DNA of 64,000 nt from NCBI GenBank assembly GCA_001643675.2, contig LSRY02000075.1, forward strand, positions 1 through 64,000, in the 5' to 3' direction. The DNA comes from Monocercomonoides exilis. Taxonomy: Eukaryota > Preaxostyla > Oxymonadida > Polymastigidae. Positions 23,153 through 35,500 of this stretch are shown here, piece by piece (the first letter of the stretch is position 1; each line of letters starts with the position of its first letter). The notes beneath the pieces were generated by a model. It saw only the letters and a program-made list of their open reading frames with translations, was not told where the DNA came from and did no database searches. Made by a program: the position numbers and the translations under genes.

Positions 23153-24986
23153 GTTGGAAACAAGAAAAAAGAATTGACAAAAAGAATTTAGAATTATTTA
23201 TTTTATTGAATATCAATAAATATTTCAAAGCAATAAAAATCTTTGTTTCAAAAACGAATAATGATTAACAAGATAGACAGAATTAATTCTTGGAAAGGTA
23301 TTATTAAAATTTCAAACAGATTCTAAAAATTCAACACAAACAAGGGTTTATGTTTTATGTTGTTCAATTCCACAGTGAGTTGTTGTTCACAAAGTGACGT
23401 TTATGAATCTTTGAACTTCCAAAATAAATGGGACAAAATATTTGACTTCAGGCTTTTTCATTGAAAAATTATGAATCAAAGATGATCTTTTTGTGATCAA
23501 AAAATTTGAAAAAAATGGGTTTATTTTTTGAAATACATGTGATGTCACACAACATGATGTTATTATATCAATGGCGTTTGCTTTCAAAAATGAAAATCAA
23601 ATTTATTTCGAAATCTTTTAAAATTCAAAAATGTTATAAGTTAAACAATTTTTCCATGCTTTGTGCAAAAAAAGCTTGAAAGTCCATATTTTCCCCCAAA
23701 TGTTAAAAAAATTCCATCAATTTCAAGCGCTAACAAAGGCTGTATTTGAGATTCGCATTTTGGAAATATTGAAACTGCGGATGAGTTTCAGAACAAGAAA
23801 TGAACATGAAGATAAGAAACACATGATATTCATTGTTTTGAATTCATTATTTTCAAATGAAAACTTTTGATTTTTTCTCTGCAAGCTTTGAGATGAAAAA
23901 CGATCTTTATCAACAGTTCAAAAAATGAGCAAGTTAAATAACATAAAAAAACCAGCACTGACAACACAAATAACATAAATACAACCTTGTATCGATTGTT
24001 TCAACATAATTGAAATTTTTAACATCCATGAAGAAAGTTTGAGAATAAATATACTCCAGTTGTTCTTGTGAAAATTGCATTGCACTTATTTTTGAATATT
24101 CATGTGTTCCTAAAGATGTCTCTTTCAATCATAACTCGCACAATTCAATCATTAAAGAACGATTGTTCAAAAACGAAAAGAACAAACAGATTACGATTTC
24201 CCATAACTGAAGCAACTCTGATCAATCGTATAACAAATGTTTTTTTTATCAAAAATGATTTCCTAATTCACTAGATTGAAATGGAATCATCTTTGAAGAT
24301 CAATGATTTTGTTTGCACACAATGCAATACATTTTTTATTTCACAACAAACATTTTTCGTTTGACATTCTTTTTTTTATCATGACTTTGTTTTGAAATGA
24401 ATAAATAACACATTATTTCGTTTGTAAAAGTTGTAATTCTTTGGAATGTTTCAAAAAAGAAAACACTTTTTGCAACTGTTTATTTTTTTTAAAAAACATG
24501 ATAGATTTTTATTTACTTGTGAATGTTCTAAATGAAAAGTTTCACATCACAAATTTGAAACATGTTGTTTTAATGAATTTTTGAAAATGTCCAATTCTTT
24601 AATAAACTGGTATTTTTTTTTATTTTTAGTTTTTGAACTGACGATTATTAATAAAAAATATCCCTCAAAAATTCAATCAATCGAAAGTTCTTCTAAAATC
24701 AAATGAAAAGAAAAATTAAAAAACTATTAACTCAATGACAAACAAATTAATATTTCGTAACTTGTATTAAAAACAAAGAAAAAATAATCAATTAGCCAAC
24801 AAACCTCCATCCACATAAATGCAGTCTTCAAACACATCTTATTTCATCTTTTTCAATAACCGTCTATTCGGAACTTTTTGTTTTGCGTTGAGACTTTCAT
24901 TCTCCGTCTTTTCTTTCTGTATTTCACAAAGTTTTCAGAAATACTTTATATCATCCAGAAGAAACTTTTTTGTTCATCTGATCAAA
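23153..24986. other. AT-rich stretch with no convincing gene
   Basis: I see no complete gene. A minus-strand frame at 23934-24128 begins with protein-like composition (HEYSKISAMQFSQEQLEYIY) and could be a stray exon, but it has an upstream TGA and no start or splice support. A minus-strand frame at 23387-23587 is weaker still. Confidence 0.5.
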
Positions 24987-25725
24987 TCATTTCCTCCAAA
25001 ACTGCATCAACGACTTCTCAGATTTCTGACATGACTTCAGCTTCAGATCTTGATTATCAGCTGCGCTTAGAATAAAATTCATGCATTGCCAGCTGATTTC
25101 TCCATCATTCCACTTCACTTCCCTGAATTCCCTCGCAATGATGCATGAAAGCACTCCAAATTCTTCATTCTTCTCACAACATAAGTGGACATCAGGGTTC
25201 AATGCAACAATCCATCTCGATGATAATCTTATCATTTTTTCCCCCATTCGCTTTCACCTTCCTCTTCAAACCCACTCGTTTCATCAGCTCTTCCAGCTCT
25301 CTTGTTGCTTCTCCAACAAAATGCAATTCGTTCACAATGACGCTCTTTGGGCATGTGTCATTAATCCATCTGCACATCAAAAACATCCAAGCTGATTGAC
25401 AGGCGAGTTTGATTAGGTTGAGATTTTCCTCACGAAATTGAATGATTTCTGTCATATCCTTCAAATGCAATTCTTGTTCAACATGCTTTCTAACAACTGG
25501 AAAGAAATCAATAAATGAACAAAAGTAATTCAATTACAAACTTTCCACATATAAAAAATGCTCAATTTCAGCTTTGATAATTCCATTTCTTTTTGAGTTT
25601 AATAATTTTTTTCTTTCTTCGAAGGCAACTTTCAAAAAACGAACTTCGCAAATCAATATATATACTAATTTGAATATGCAGCTCAGATAAATGAAACATA
25701 CACAAAAATCAATCAGTCCTTTCAT
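24987..25725 (-). pseudogene. Unrecognised alpha-helical protein gene, frameshifted
   Basis: The first exon ends KAEIEHFLYVE and is spliced by a 45-bp intron (25497-25541, GTTTGT...TTTCCAG) to VRKHVEQELHLKDMTEIIQF. The protein continues through NLIKLACQSAWMFLMCRW and VNELHFVGEATRELEELMKR. That frame stops at a TGA near 25192, while the next frame carries on as PDVHLCCEKNEEFGVLSCII and ISWQCMNFILSAADN. Near the end, EVVDAVLEEM appears in yet another frame. At least two frame slips are therefore needed. The amphipathic, Leu/Glu-rich pattern suggests helical repeats of the ARM/HEAT kind, but I do not recognise the family. A possible earlier exon ends at a TTTTCAG just before 25725. The gene is either decayed or poorly sequenced. 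Confidence 0.55.
25497..25541 (-). other. Predicted 45-bp intron
   Basis: On the minus strand it runs from GTTTGT to TTTCCAG. Removing it joins the two coding exons in frame (codon split A + TT). Confidence 0.6.
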
Positions 25726-27188
25726 TCTGAAAACTTTCTGTTATTGCTGTTCCTTATTTCAAAGTTCAAACTCAAAAAGCTATTGTCTTCGAAAAAAAGA
25801 AAGAATGATTTATTAGATTCAATATTTCATGAAATAACTGTTTCACACCAGCTGAATATTATGTATTTTGAATATCTTATATTTTGGCAAAAGCGTGGCA
25901 TTCAGAATGATTCAAAATCTATTTTCAAAATCAAAATGAGAGAAATCTTGAAAGAAAGAAAACGACATTAATAGAAAATATTTACAATAGATTTAGGCAG
26001 TTGTTGTCACTCAGTTTCTGAATGTATTTATGTTTTCATCCAATATATTTTGAAAAATATTGAAAACAATTTGATCATTTACATAAATAAATATTTATCA
26101 ATGAAAATTTCGCACAATAAGTTTTATATGTTTATAATGAATTTAAATGTTGTTTCGAATTAAAATTGAACCAATCGTGAATGATTGTATTATCGTTTAA
26201 AGCAAAAACTTAAATTTCTGAATTCCGAAATAGTGTATTTCAACAAAAATAAGATAAACCTGAAAATAAATGGCAACAATTGTTTGTTGAACTTTTGTCT
26301 TTATGATTGGATTCATAATTTTTGGAAAACAAATCGTTTTCCAATTCCAAGAAAAATGATCATAATTTTTTGTAACACTTCTTAAAAATGCTATTAAAGC
26401 ATAATACACAACATAATCTTTAATATGCATGCGTTTTTGACTTCCACACTCAAAACATTGTTTTTTGATAAATGCAAGACTGTCAGGTTTCAATTGAAAA
26501 AAACTAGTTTTTCTAAAAAACACTGCCTTTAATTTTAAATTACTGGGGGATCTTGAAATAAGCAGTTTATTTCGAAATATTTTTTTATTTCACAATTTAT
26601 CTAGTGTCAAAAAATGATTTTAATTTTATAATTAGTAATTTATTCAATAGAATTCAACCCCAACAAGTTAATTAGGGATAAAACCCTAACAAAAAAACTG
26701 TGATAAAAAAGTTAACAAATAAAAGCCCTTTAAAAACTCAATCATTTCATTTAAATTAGAACCGGATTTTTAATTTTCACAAAAATTGAAAATTACATAT
26801 TTCACAGTTTCCGCACGCAATCGACAGAAAATAACCAACGTGCAAGATATGGTATAATCAAAGCTGTGACATTTGACTTTTTTGTGACCAGTTGTATCTT
26901 GTGCATTAACCCATCGAATCTTTCTTTCTCTTTTATTCTGTATTTATATTAATTAAATATACACTAATTCCAACTCCTCTATATATATGACATGAAAAAT
27001 TTCCAATTGCTCATAAAGAAAAAATTGAAGTGTTTAGTATTATCATGAAACTTTCTTCAGAAATTTGAGGATTTGAAATTTCAAAAATCAATCATATTCA
27101 TAATTCAAATAATAAATACTATAATACATACTTCAAGGAATGAGAAATAATTATTAGTAGTATCTTTCACATCGCAAAAGGATCAACT
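25726..27188. other. AT-rich stretch, no supported gene
   Basis: A minus-strand frame at 26197-26523 (108 codons) has a CFECGSQKRM motif and reaches a TTTTTGC-TAA end. Its composition is too AT-driven to call it a gene. Nothing else is supported. Confidence 0.5.
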
Positions 27189-28178
27189 TTAAAATGGGAC
27201 TATTTCCCTAATTGGCACTTTTTTTGTTTTTGCTTGCCAACAACCGAAAAACGCTGGATGACTTTCAGCACTTTATAAATCCTTTTTAACAAGTTTAATT
27301 CTATTTATATACTGTTTTCTTATTGAATTTTTGTTTTTTACACATCGAGAAATTAAGTTTTTTTGCTTAATTAAATAGGACTTTTACCAGCCAACCAGGC
27401 AACTCACAAGAAATTGATGAGTTGTTATGTGTAGCATAAACGATAATCTATCTTTTTTTAAACACTTTTTTCAACAAACAATTTTTGTGTGATATTTTTT
27501 CATTTCATTTTTTTCATTACATGCAAGAACAAAACTGATTATTTCGTTGTTGATATAATGAAATGATACAAATAAAAATATGATATGAATACAAATACTC
27601 AAATTACGAAGCAATGAATATATAAATAAATTTGTTATTTCTTTTCGTCAAGAGCTCAACTTTGTTACTAAATTGTGATCTCAGATCATTTAAAGATGGT
27701 GCCATTTGTCCGAAAGAGACATATAGAAAAAATATGTGTTTTCTTTTCATAACATATCATTATTAAAGTGTTCGTTTGCGTATCATATTTTTATTTGTAT
27801 CATTTCATTATATCAACAACGAAATAATCAGTTTTGTTCTTGCATGTAATGAAAAAAATGAAATGAAAAAATATCACACAAAAATTGTTTGTTGAAAAAA
27901 GTGTTTAAAAAAAGATAGATTATCGTTTATGCTACACATAACAACTCATCAATTTCTTGTGAGTTGCCTGGTTGGCTGGTAAAAGTCCTATTTAATTAAG
28001 CAAAAAAACTTAATTTCTCGATGTGTAAAAAACAAAAATTCAATAAGAAAACAGTATATAAATAGAATTAAACTTGTTAAAAAGGATTTATAAAGTGCTG
28101 AAAGTCATCCAGCGTTTTTCGGTTGTTGGCAAGCAAAAACAAAAAAAGTGCCAATTAGGGAAAAAGTCCCATTTAAAA
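27189..28178. repeat. Palindrome 3: ~395-bp inverted repeat arms around a 195-bp centre
   Basis: Left arm 27189-27585 and right arm 27781-28178 are near-perfect reverse complements; only small differences at the outer ends were seen. The centre (27586-27780) is single copy and unlike the centre of palindromes 1 and 2. Landmarks are GCCAACCAGGCAACTCACAAG near 27390 and its complement near 27965. There is no coding capacity, and no clear target-site duplication flanks it. It could be a long-TIR foldback element or the scar of an inverted duplication. Confidence 0.88.
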
Positions 28179-28598
28179 GTCGACCCCACAAAAAATATTA
28201 AATTTTTTTTTTATATTTTGTCTATGGTTGATTATTTTAGAAATCATTATTTTTTTCGTGATGTTTTCTTTTCGAAACTTGTTTGTTTTTTGAAAGAAAA
28301 TTTTGATTCAAAAGAGAAGAAGCATGATAATTGCTTTTCATAACAAATGTTTTCACCGAATAAAATATTAAAATGCATTCAATAAGCCTTTTCACTTCCA
28401 AAAGTTCTTTTGAAATTATTCATGAGAAATTTTCGAACCGAAATATTTTGATTGAAAAAATATGATATCAAAAATAATCACACATATCACAGAAATAAAA
28501 GCCTTGCACTTATGAAATATCAATTTATCTCTTTGATCATTTTATACCACAATAGTATTTATTTCTTTCAATTTTTGATCTTTTTTTGTGATATGGTA
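28179..28598. other. AT-rich spacer
   Basis: No gene or repeat was recognised between palindrome 3 and the small foldback. Confidence 0.5.
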
Positions 28599-28796
28599 GA
28601 TCCTTTTTGAAATCACACTTTCGTTCGAGTTTTGATCAAAATTTCTTTCTCAATGGGATTTGTGTCAATATTTGTTATCACAATAGAAGTATCATAAACA
28701 ATAAGTGTTTACTGTTTCAACTCATTTTTTTCAAAATCATATTGATAACAAAATTTTGATCAACACTCGAACGAAAGAATGATTTTAAAAAGGATC
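28599..28796. repeat. 198-bp foldback element with ~46-bp imperfect inverted ends
   Basis: The ends start GATCCTTTTT and finish AAAAAGGATC. About 46 bases at each side pair with roughly six mismatches (shared core CTTTCGTTCGAGT) around a ~105-bp loop. It is too small to code. The structure fits a MITE-like or foldback element; no target duplication is evident. Confidence 0.65.
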
Positions 28797-29505
28797 AGCC
28801 AAATAAGGATTATGCATTTGGGACTTCTCAGACAGAATAACACATATTTGTTGTCTACATTTGGAAATAATCCTTTAAAACAAAAGAGATTAATTTCTAT
28901 ATAAATTTTCATTCTTTCAAAAATTCGGTATTTTTTCCCTCTATTTTCGTGAAATTCAATCAGTTTGTTACAAAAATCGATCAAAGAAGGAAACGTCAAA
29001 GTTGATTTAAAGTTATTTCATTTTCGGCTAATTATGGAGATAAACCACAAAAAGTTTTTTCTGAAATCTTCCGATTGACCAGTGGAAAAAAAAAATCATT
29101 TTCAGCATTTATTTTGATCAAACATTTGCGAAAATCAGTTTCAGATATCTTTTTGTGTAAATAATATTTATTTTTGAAGTTGATGGTTTATATTTTTTTA
29201 TAAAAAAATTATCAAAATTAAAAAACATATGTTCCAAATCAAATTATCTTAATCTGAGACGATTAAATTAACAGAACTAACGAAAACAATTAGATTTTAA
29301 AAAAGACTTCTCCATTACGCAAAAATTAATACTTTTTTTAAGCATCAAAAACACTCATTCTTATAACATCAAAAGAAAAAACAAAGATTTCAAAATATCA
29401 TAAAAATTAAAATTTTAATACAAAGAGATAAAAATTGTATATAGAAATTCATTTTTCATAAAACATCAGAGATTAATTCTGAAATATTTAATAAGAAACA
29501 ATAAT
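28797..29505. other. AT-rich 3' flank of the CLEC16A-like gene
   Basis: A minus-strand 79-codon frame at 28760-28999 overlaps the foldback and is not convincing. No other feature is seen. Confidence 0.5.
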
Positions 29506-32500
29506 TCATTCAAATCTTCTTTTTGCAGTTATTAATGATGCAAATAAACAATCAAAAGAAGGACATGAAGAATACAGAAGGTAAGTAAGCTCAGTTTTGT
29601 TAGTTGGAGTTACTGTGAGAGAAGCTGTTTGTCTCAAAGAAATGATAGCTTCCTCATCAAAAGAGAAAAGAGGATGAAAATCAGTTTGATTACTATTTGT
29701 TAAATGTTCTTTTGAAGCAGAATCACAAATATTTTCAGAGAAAGCTTTTTTCGAGCAAACAGCAGATAATGGTTGACAAGAATCAGATGGTTTTGACTCT
29801 GAACAGCTCGTTATTGCTTCTGACTTTGATTGAATAATCTTTGATTGATGAGAATATATCTCCCTAATTCTATCTCTTTCCTTATAGAGTTGCACTTTCG
29901 CAGCAATCTGAGCAAATGATTCTGTTTCCATCCAAGAGTAAGAATGGAAGAAAACATCGCATAAAAGCCGATCTTCTTGGAGTGCTGCTTGCAAATATGC
30001 ATTTCGACGAGAAATGCTTAAGGCCTTTTGAACTAAGAACCATGACAAAAATATTTCCTGTGAAACACGAGAAGCGAATTTTAACAATTGTTGCTTTCCA
30101 CGGGAATGAGACGGTTGAAGCATGAAAGGTGTGAAAATCAATGGATGCGAATGCATAGACGCACATTTTTCAAGAAAAGAATGAGCAGTTGTTGAAAAGG
30201 ATGGAAGCAACAGCAATGAACAAGATGAAAGAAGAGGTTGAGTAAAGAAATGTGTATCTGTAAGAGGTGAGGGTTCATTTGGGTGAAATGAGAACAAAAA
30301 CGAAGTTGACTTGCAGAGAAGCAAAGGAAGTGATACATCAAATGCAAGATGAGACAGAATCGAATCATCGCTTGATAATAGCATTGATGGATCATCAAGA
30401 AAATCATTTAGCACAGCACTTAAATCATCACAACGCGTATCATCCACATGAGACAAATGGACAAGTATTCGAAGCATTGGATAGTGAATCAAGTTTTGAG
30501 GTAATTTTCTTGGAAGCGAAGTCGAGCAACGACTAATCTCACGAACAAGAGGAGTGTCTCTTCGTTTTCTTCTTCCACAACGTGAAGTGTTAACTTTCTT
30601 TTGAACCAAGGAACTTAAGATACCTTTGGAAAAACGAGTTGAAGTAGATTGAGAAGAGACTGATGATGAAGAAGAACCATCAGCAAGTGTTTTCATGAAT
30701 AAAGAGTGATGAAGATTTCTGTTTGGTAAAAGTGCTGAAAGAAGCGCAGGAGAAGATTTGCAGTTAATAATTTCTTCGTCCCTCTGAGTAATCCGTGATG
30801 CAGGATCAATTGACGCTTCACAAATTGGGCAATCACAACCATATAGATGGCCCATTAGTAGATGGTGGGATGTCTGAGCCGAAGAAGGATGCGAAATCTG
30901 ATCGTAAGTTGGATGATAGTCCACTGCATTGATAAGTTTGGATTCCTTCGATACGCACGTTGGTTTTGGCTGCAAACAAGATGAATTGTCATTATTTTTC
31001 GCTTCTTCCTTCGACACATTTTTCTCAGAATTACAATTTGAAATGGAAGATGCATATCCTTTTCTAAGCATTGTTGGTTCAATCGACTGCGATCTTTCTC
31101 TTGTTTCTCCTGTTTGAGACAGCATTAATGATGAATTTCCCAAATTTCGCTTAAATGGATCTATTTGCTCCGAACTGCTTTGATTACCTTCAAATAGCAT
31201 TTTCTTTCTGCTATTGATGTTTTGGGTGAGAGATCGAGAATTGATTGTAACAAGAGAATCCAGTTGATATTCGTGAAGCAGAATAGAAAGGGAATGAGTT
31301 GATGAACGATACATAACAGCGCGCGACAAGGGAATTGCAAACAACAATTTCAGGTTAAACATCGATCCCTTCAGCGCAAGATGTTCTTTAAGGACTGGCT
31401 TTCGCTTTTTTCTCTCCTTCACATCAACAGAAGAGATAAGGGCGCCAGCAGAATAGCACGCAGTCCTTGAGCGATAGGCAGCATTCCTTGCACCAGAATC
31501 ACTGATATCAATGCTATTCGTAACAGGAGGAGGTGGCATTGGTCTCCAGCTTCTTTTAGGAGCATCACGTTCTGCAGGAACATATGCACAAAGAAAGAAT
31601 GCTTCAAATCTGAAAAAGCAAGCAAGTCGTTGCGAATTGAAGTTAATTTCACAAGGAAAGAAATTTGAAGGCTCATCAGCAAAAGGAGAAGCGCTCAAGT
31701 TGCCTGACGGAGGAAGCAGAAAATTCTGCACTGGTTTTGTTGAGAGATGCGAAAAGAGTGTTGTAAGAGGAACAGAAATCAGCGTGCCTGGCTTTGGTAC
31801 CTGTGGAGCAAATGGAACAGACGGTGGGATGGGTGTAGCTGTTGTAGGAAAAGATATCACCTGCTTTTTATCATTTGGATCAAAACGGAGAAAATGCTCC
31901 GAAAAAGAGACAGATTTTGTTTCTTTTGTGAGAAGTTGATCAACAAAGAAGTGCTGTGCAATAGTCGGATCTTTTGCCGATATCTTTTCTCTATTTTCTG
32001 AATTTGGATCAATTTCTTCTGCTCCATCATCAAGAATGCAGCATCTGTTCAGTGTCCCTCCCATGATTATAACCTCCTGAACAGCCAAACGGAAGCATTC
32101 TATTTCTGTTGTACCAAAACGGAACTGAAGCGGAGAAAGCGTGGAAGAAGGATAAGGAATTGCAGCTGGGCGTTCAAGGTTAACAGGCTCGGATGAAAAA
32201 ATAGATTCTGCTGAAACAACCGCAGCAGCTGAAGGAGTTGAAGGTACTTGTGCTGAAAAGGGCGCGAAAGGTGAAGGAGAAGGAGACAATGGAGTGCCAG
32301 GGGGTGTTTGCTGTGAATCAGCAGAAACCATTTCGACGGCATGGCTCAAAGGCGATGGTCTAGCTGGAGCTAAAGGAGAAGGAATCGACTGGCTAGGAAC
32401 GATACCTCCCACCTGAGTGAATGAATGGCGGAGGGGAGATCTAGGAGTTGGAGAAGGCGAGTGGTGCGATGTTTTTGGAAGAGAATTGATGGATTGAGGA

Positions 32501-35500
32501 GAAGAGGAAGCAGAAGCAGAAGGAGAAGAGGATGGGACGCAAGAACGAGGAGATGAATCACCTCGAGAAGATGCATCTTGCTCTGTTTGTTTTTGAGGTG
32601 ATTCAGACAATTCTTTAAGAGATTTAGTCGAAAATAGTCCATCATCATCGTCATCATCAAACAATGAAAAACGCTTTGAAGGCGGTTTTGTAGCAGAACT
32701 TTCTGGTTTTGTAGTATCAGCTTTTTCTTCGGTTTCTTTCTCATCATCATCATCATCATCATCATCAAACAATCCCTTTGCCTTCTTCTTCTTCACATCA
32801 GCCGACTTAATCACCTTCGGCAAAAGCGAAATCTGCTCTTTCATCAGTTTGTTAATTTGTATTTGAATCGATTTCAGAATCTCCAGTTCATCTTTTTCTT
32901 CGAGTGCCACTGCCTCTTTGTGCGCCTTCCACTGGCGCTTCTTTTCAGCTGCTGCCTCAATACGCGCCTGATCCAGTTGCGATTCTTTGTATTTTTCTCC
33001 TCTTTCTTCAGCCTCTCGCATCATCGCTTGATGCTCCTTGAACCAATGCTTGAATGCCTTTTCTTCTGCGTGCCTTTCGTGCTCTTTCTGCTTCTCTGCC
33101 TTTCGCCGCTTGTACATACTGATCTTAATCTCATGTCGTGTCTCTGCAAACAGCTTCTTTAGCCTATCGATTTCTTGTGAAATCTCTTGTCTTCGCTTGT
33201 CTTCTGGTGTTTTTGGAATCACAATCTGTTCAGCAGGCGAAGGAGCATCAGAATCTTTCGCAACGACAAATGATGGAATGAGAATTGGCTTGCTTGATTC
33301 TTCGGATGATGGAGGCGAATGTGAAGGAACAAGATGTGAAACAGAAGGGGAAGATAACGGAGATGGAGATGGTGATGATGAAGGTGACTGTGAAGAATTC
33401 TTTCTCTTTATAGCAAAAGCAGATAAAAACGATAACCCTTTTGGATCTTTGTCAAGTGAAGAATTCTGAGGGCGGCCTGAAATTGTTGCAGAACGAGTGA
33501 TTCTTGTTGTTCCAAACAAAAACTTGTTCTGTTGTTGCTGCTGTTGTTGCTGCTGTGATTTTTCCTCTTTTTCCTTTTCGTCTTCAGCAGACTTCATTTC
33601 AAATGCTGGTGAGCCCGATCCATCATCGACTGCTTTCAGTTCTTCTCTCTTTGGCGGCTTCCACAGTGGCAGTTGGTACTTCATCGGAGGCAGTGGCTCA
33701 ACTTTCTTTGGCCTGCGCTCATTTGTGAACAACCACGAATAGTCGTCTTCTTTGTCTTCTTTATCGGATAATCGAGAAGATGAAGAAGAAGATGAAGAAG
33801 ATGAAGAAGAAGAAGAAGATGCAGACGCAGAATCTGAAGATGTGTGTGAAATAGACAGTGGAGAAGAAGACTTGCCTCTGTGCTTCTTTTCCGTTGCAGC
33901 TGAAAAGATAGAAGTTGGCTCGAGATTTATATCTCCATCAAATAATGAAGAAGAAGAAGAAGATGATGATGAAACAGAAGCAGAAGTGGAAGAAGAAGAA
34001 CTTTGCCATGAAGAGTTGTCAGCACGAACAGATATTGGATTTCTGATGAATTGTCCAGATGAATTTACTTTCTGCTGAGAGAAAGGATCATCAGCATAAT
34101 GAAGAAACTTGATGTCCATTTTCTGTGTGGGAAGGAGCATTGCAGGCTTGTTCAGGATAACTTCTAGCTCAAGCGGAGCATTCACTGGGCATCCAATCAC
34201 AGAGGTTGACGAATCAATTGAAGAAGAAGAGAAATGCGATGAAGGAGGCGAAACATCAGAAAACACAGATATGTCTGTTTGTTGAGCAGACGATGCAGCA
34301 GCAGCTGATCCCAATGCAGAAGGCGGAGGCAAAGCGAACGGAGATGACTCAAGCTCCTGAACAACAACATCAGCAAGATGAGGCGCAAAAGGAGATGGAA
34401 CAGGAATGGAGACGTTGTTTGCTTCTTCATCTGGAATAACAGCACTTTCTTCAGCTTTTTGATCGCTTGAAGATTTATTTGAAAACAAGGTGACGGTAGG
34501 AGATGGGACGCGAGAAGGAGAAGGAAGGCTTTTAAGCTTTTGGAAAATCGAAGGTGCAAAAATACGCAGAAATGCAATGGAAGGCGTTGAGGAGATGGCA
34601 GCAGAGTTCGAATATGATGCAAAATCATTCAGTGCTGCTGCAGTTAGCAGAGATGATACATATTGCACATGTGCAGGTGAGGAATAAGCAAGCAGCGTGC
34701 TTACGAGAGATGAATAAACCTGCTTCAGCTTCATCGAATGCCACCACGAAAGCTGAGCAGCTTCGACTGGAAGCAAAACACTCGTTTTGTCAACACTGTT
34801 GGCTTTCCCTTTCTTTTTCGCTTTTTCTTCTTCTCTCTCCTTTTTCCGCTTTGCGAAGGCAACATTTTTCTCAGTCACTTTATTGAGGATTTCGAGGATG
34901 ACTCGGCAAGCAAGCTCCAAAGCAATTGGTCTAAGCACAGCCTGTGAGAGGAGAGTTTGAGGAACAGAAAGAGGATTGGCATTTGAATTTGCGTTTGAAT
35001 GGGAGAAAAATGAAGAAGGAGGAGAAGGAGAAGAAGAAGAGATCGAAGAAGAGCGCAATGAAGAAGAAGCTGATGAAATATCGTGCGATGATTTTAAAAA
35101 TTCTTTGTCAATTTTTGTTGATGTTGTTGAGCACAGGAATGAAACAAGGCAATCCATCATTCTGCAGTCATATTCATACGGAAAACCAACTGAAATCTCT
35201 TTTCTATGAGAAGATGTGTCATTAGCACCGACTTTCAATGATTTCATTTTACCTTTGCTTTCTTTGTTATTCTGTTCAATGGAATCATTTGAGACTGAAT
35301 TCAATGAATTATGCTGTTTTGCTTTTGCTGTTTTCTTCATTGACTTCCGCAATCTCACTCTTCTAATGATAGGCCTGCTGAATGAAAGGTATTTGTGACA
35401 TCTTCCGCTTATTATTGGTTTTTGTTGAGTGGAATTCTGTTTCTGATTGTTTTTCTCTTCTTGTTTTGTGCTTTGTTTATTCAAATATTCGCATTCTGAT

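Noticed and set aside
26197-26523. Zinc-finger-like 108-codon frame
   Set aside because: A single CxxC only, AT-driven composition, no start or splice support.
26840-26940. Short hairpin with GTGCAAGATA and TATCTTGTGCA
   Set aside because: Imperfect and short; expected by chance in AT-rich DNA.
32850-33740. Plus-strand frames opposite the CLEC16A-like exon
   Set aside because: They are shadows of low-complexity coding DNA on the other strand.
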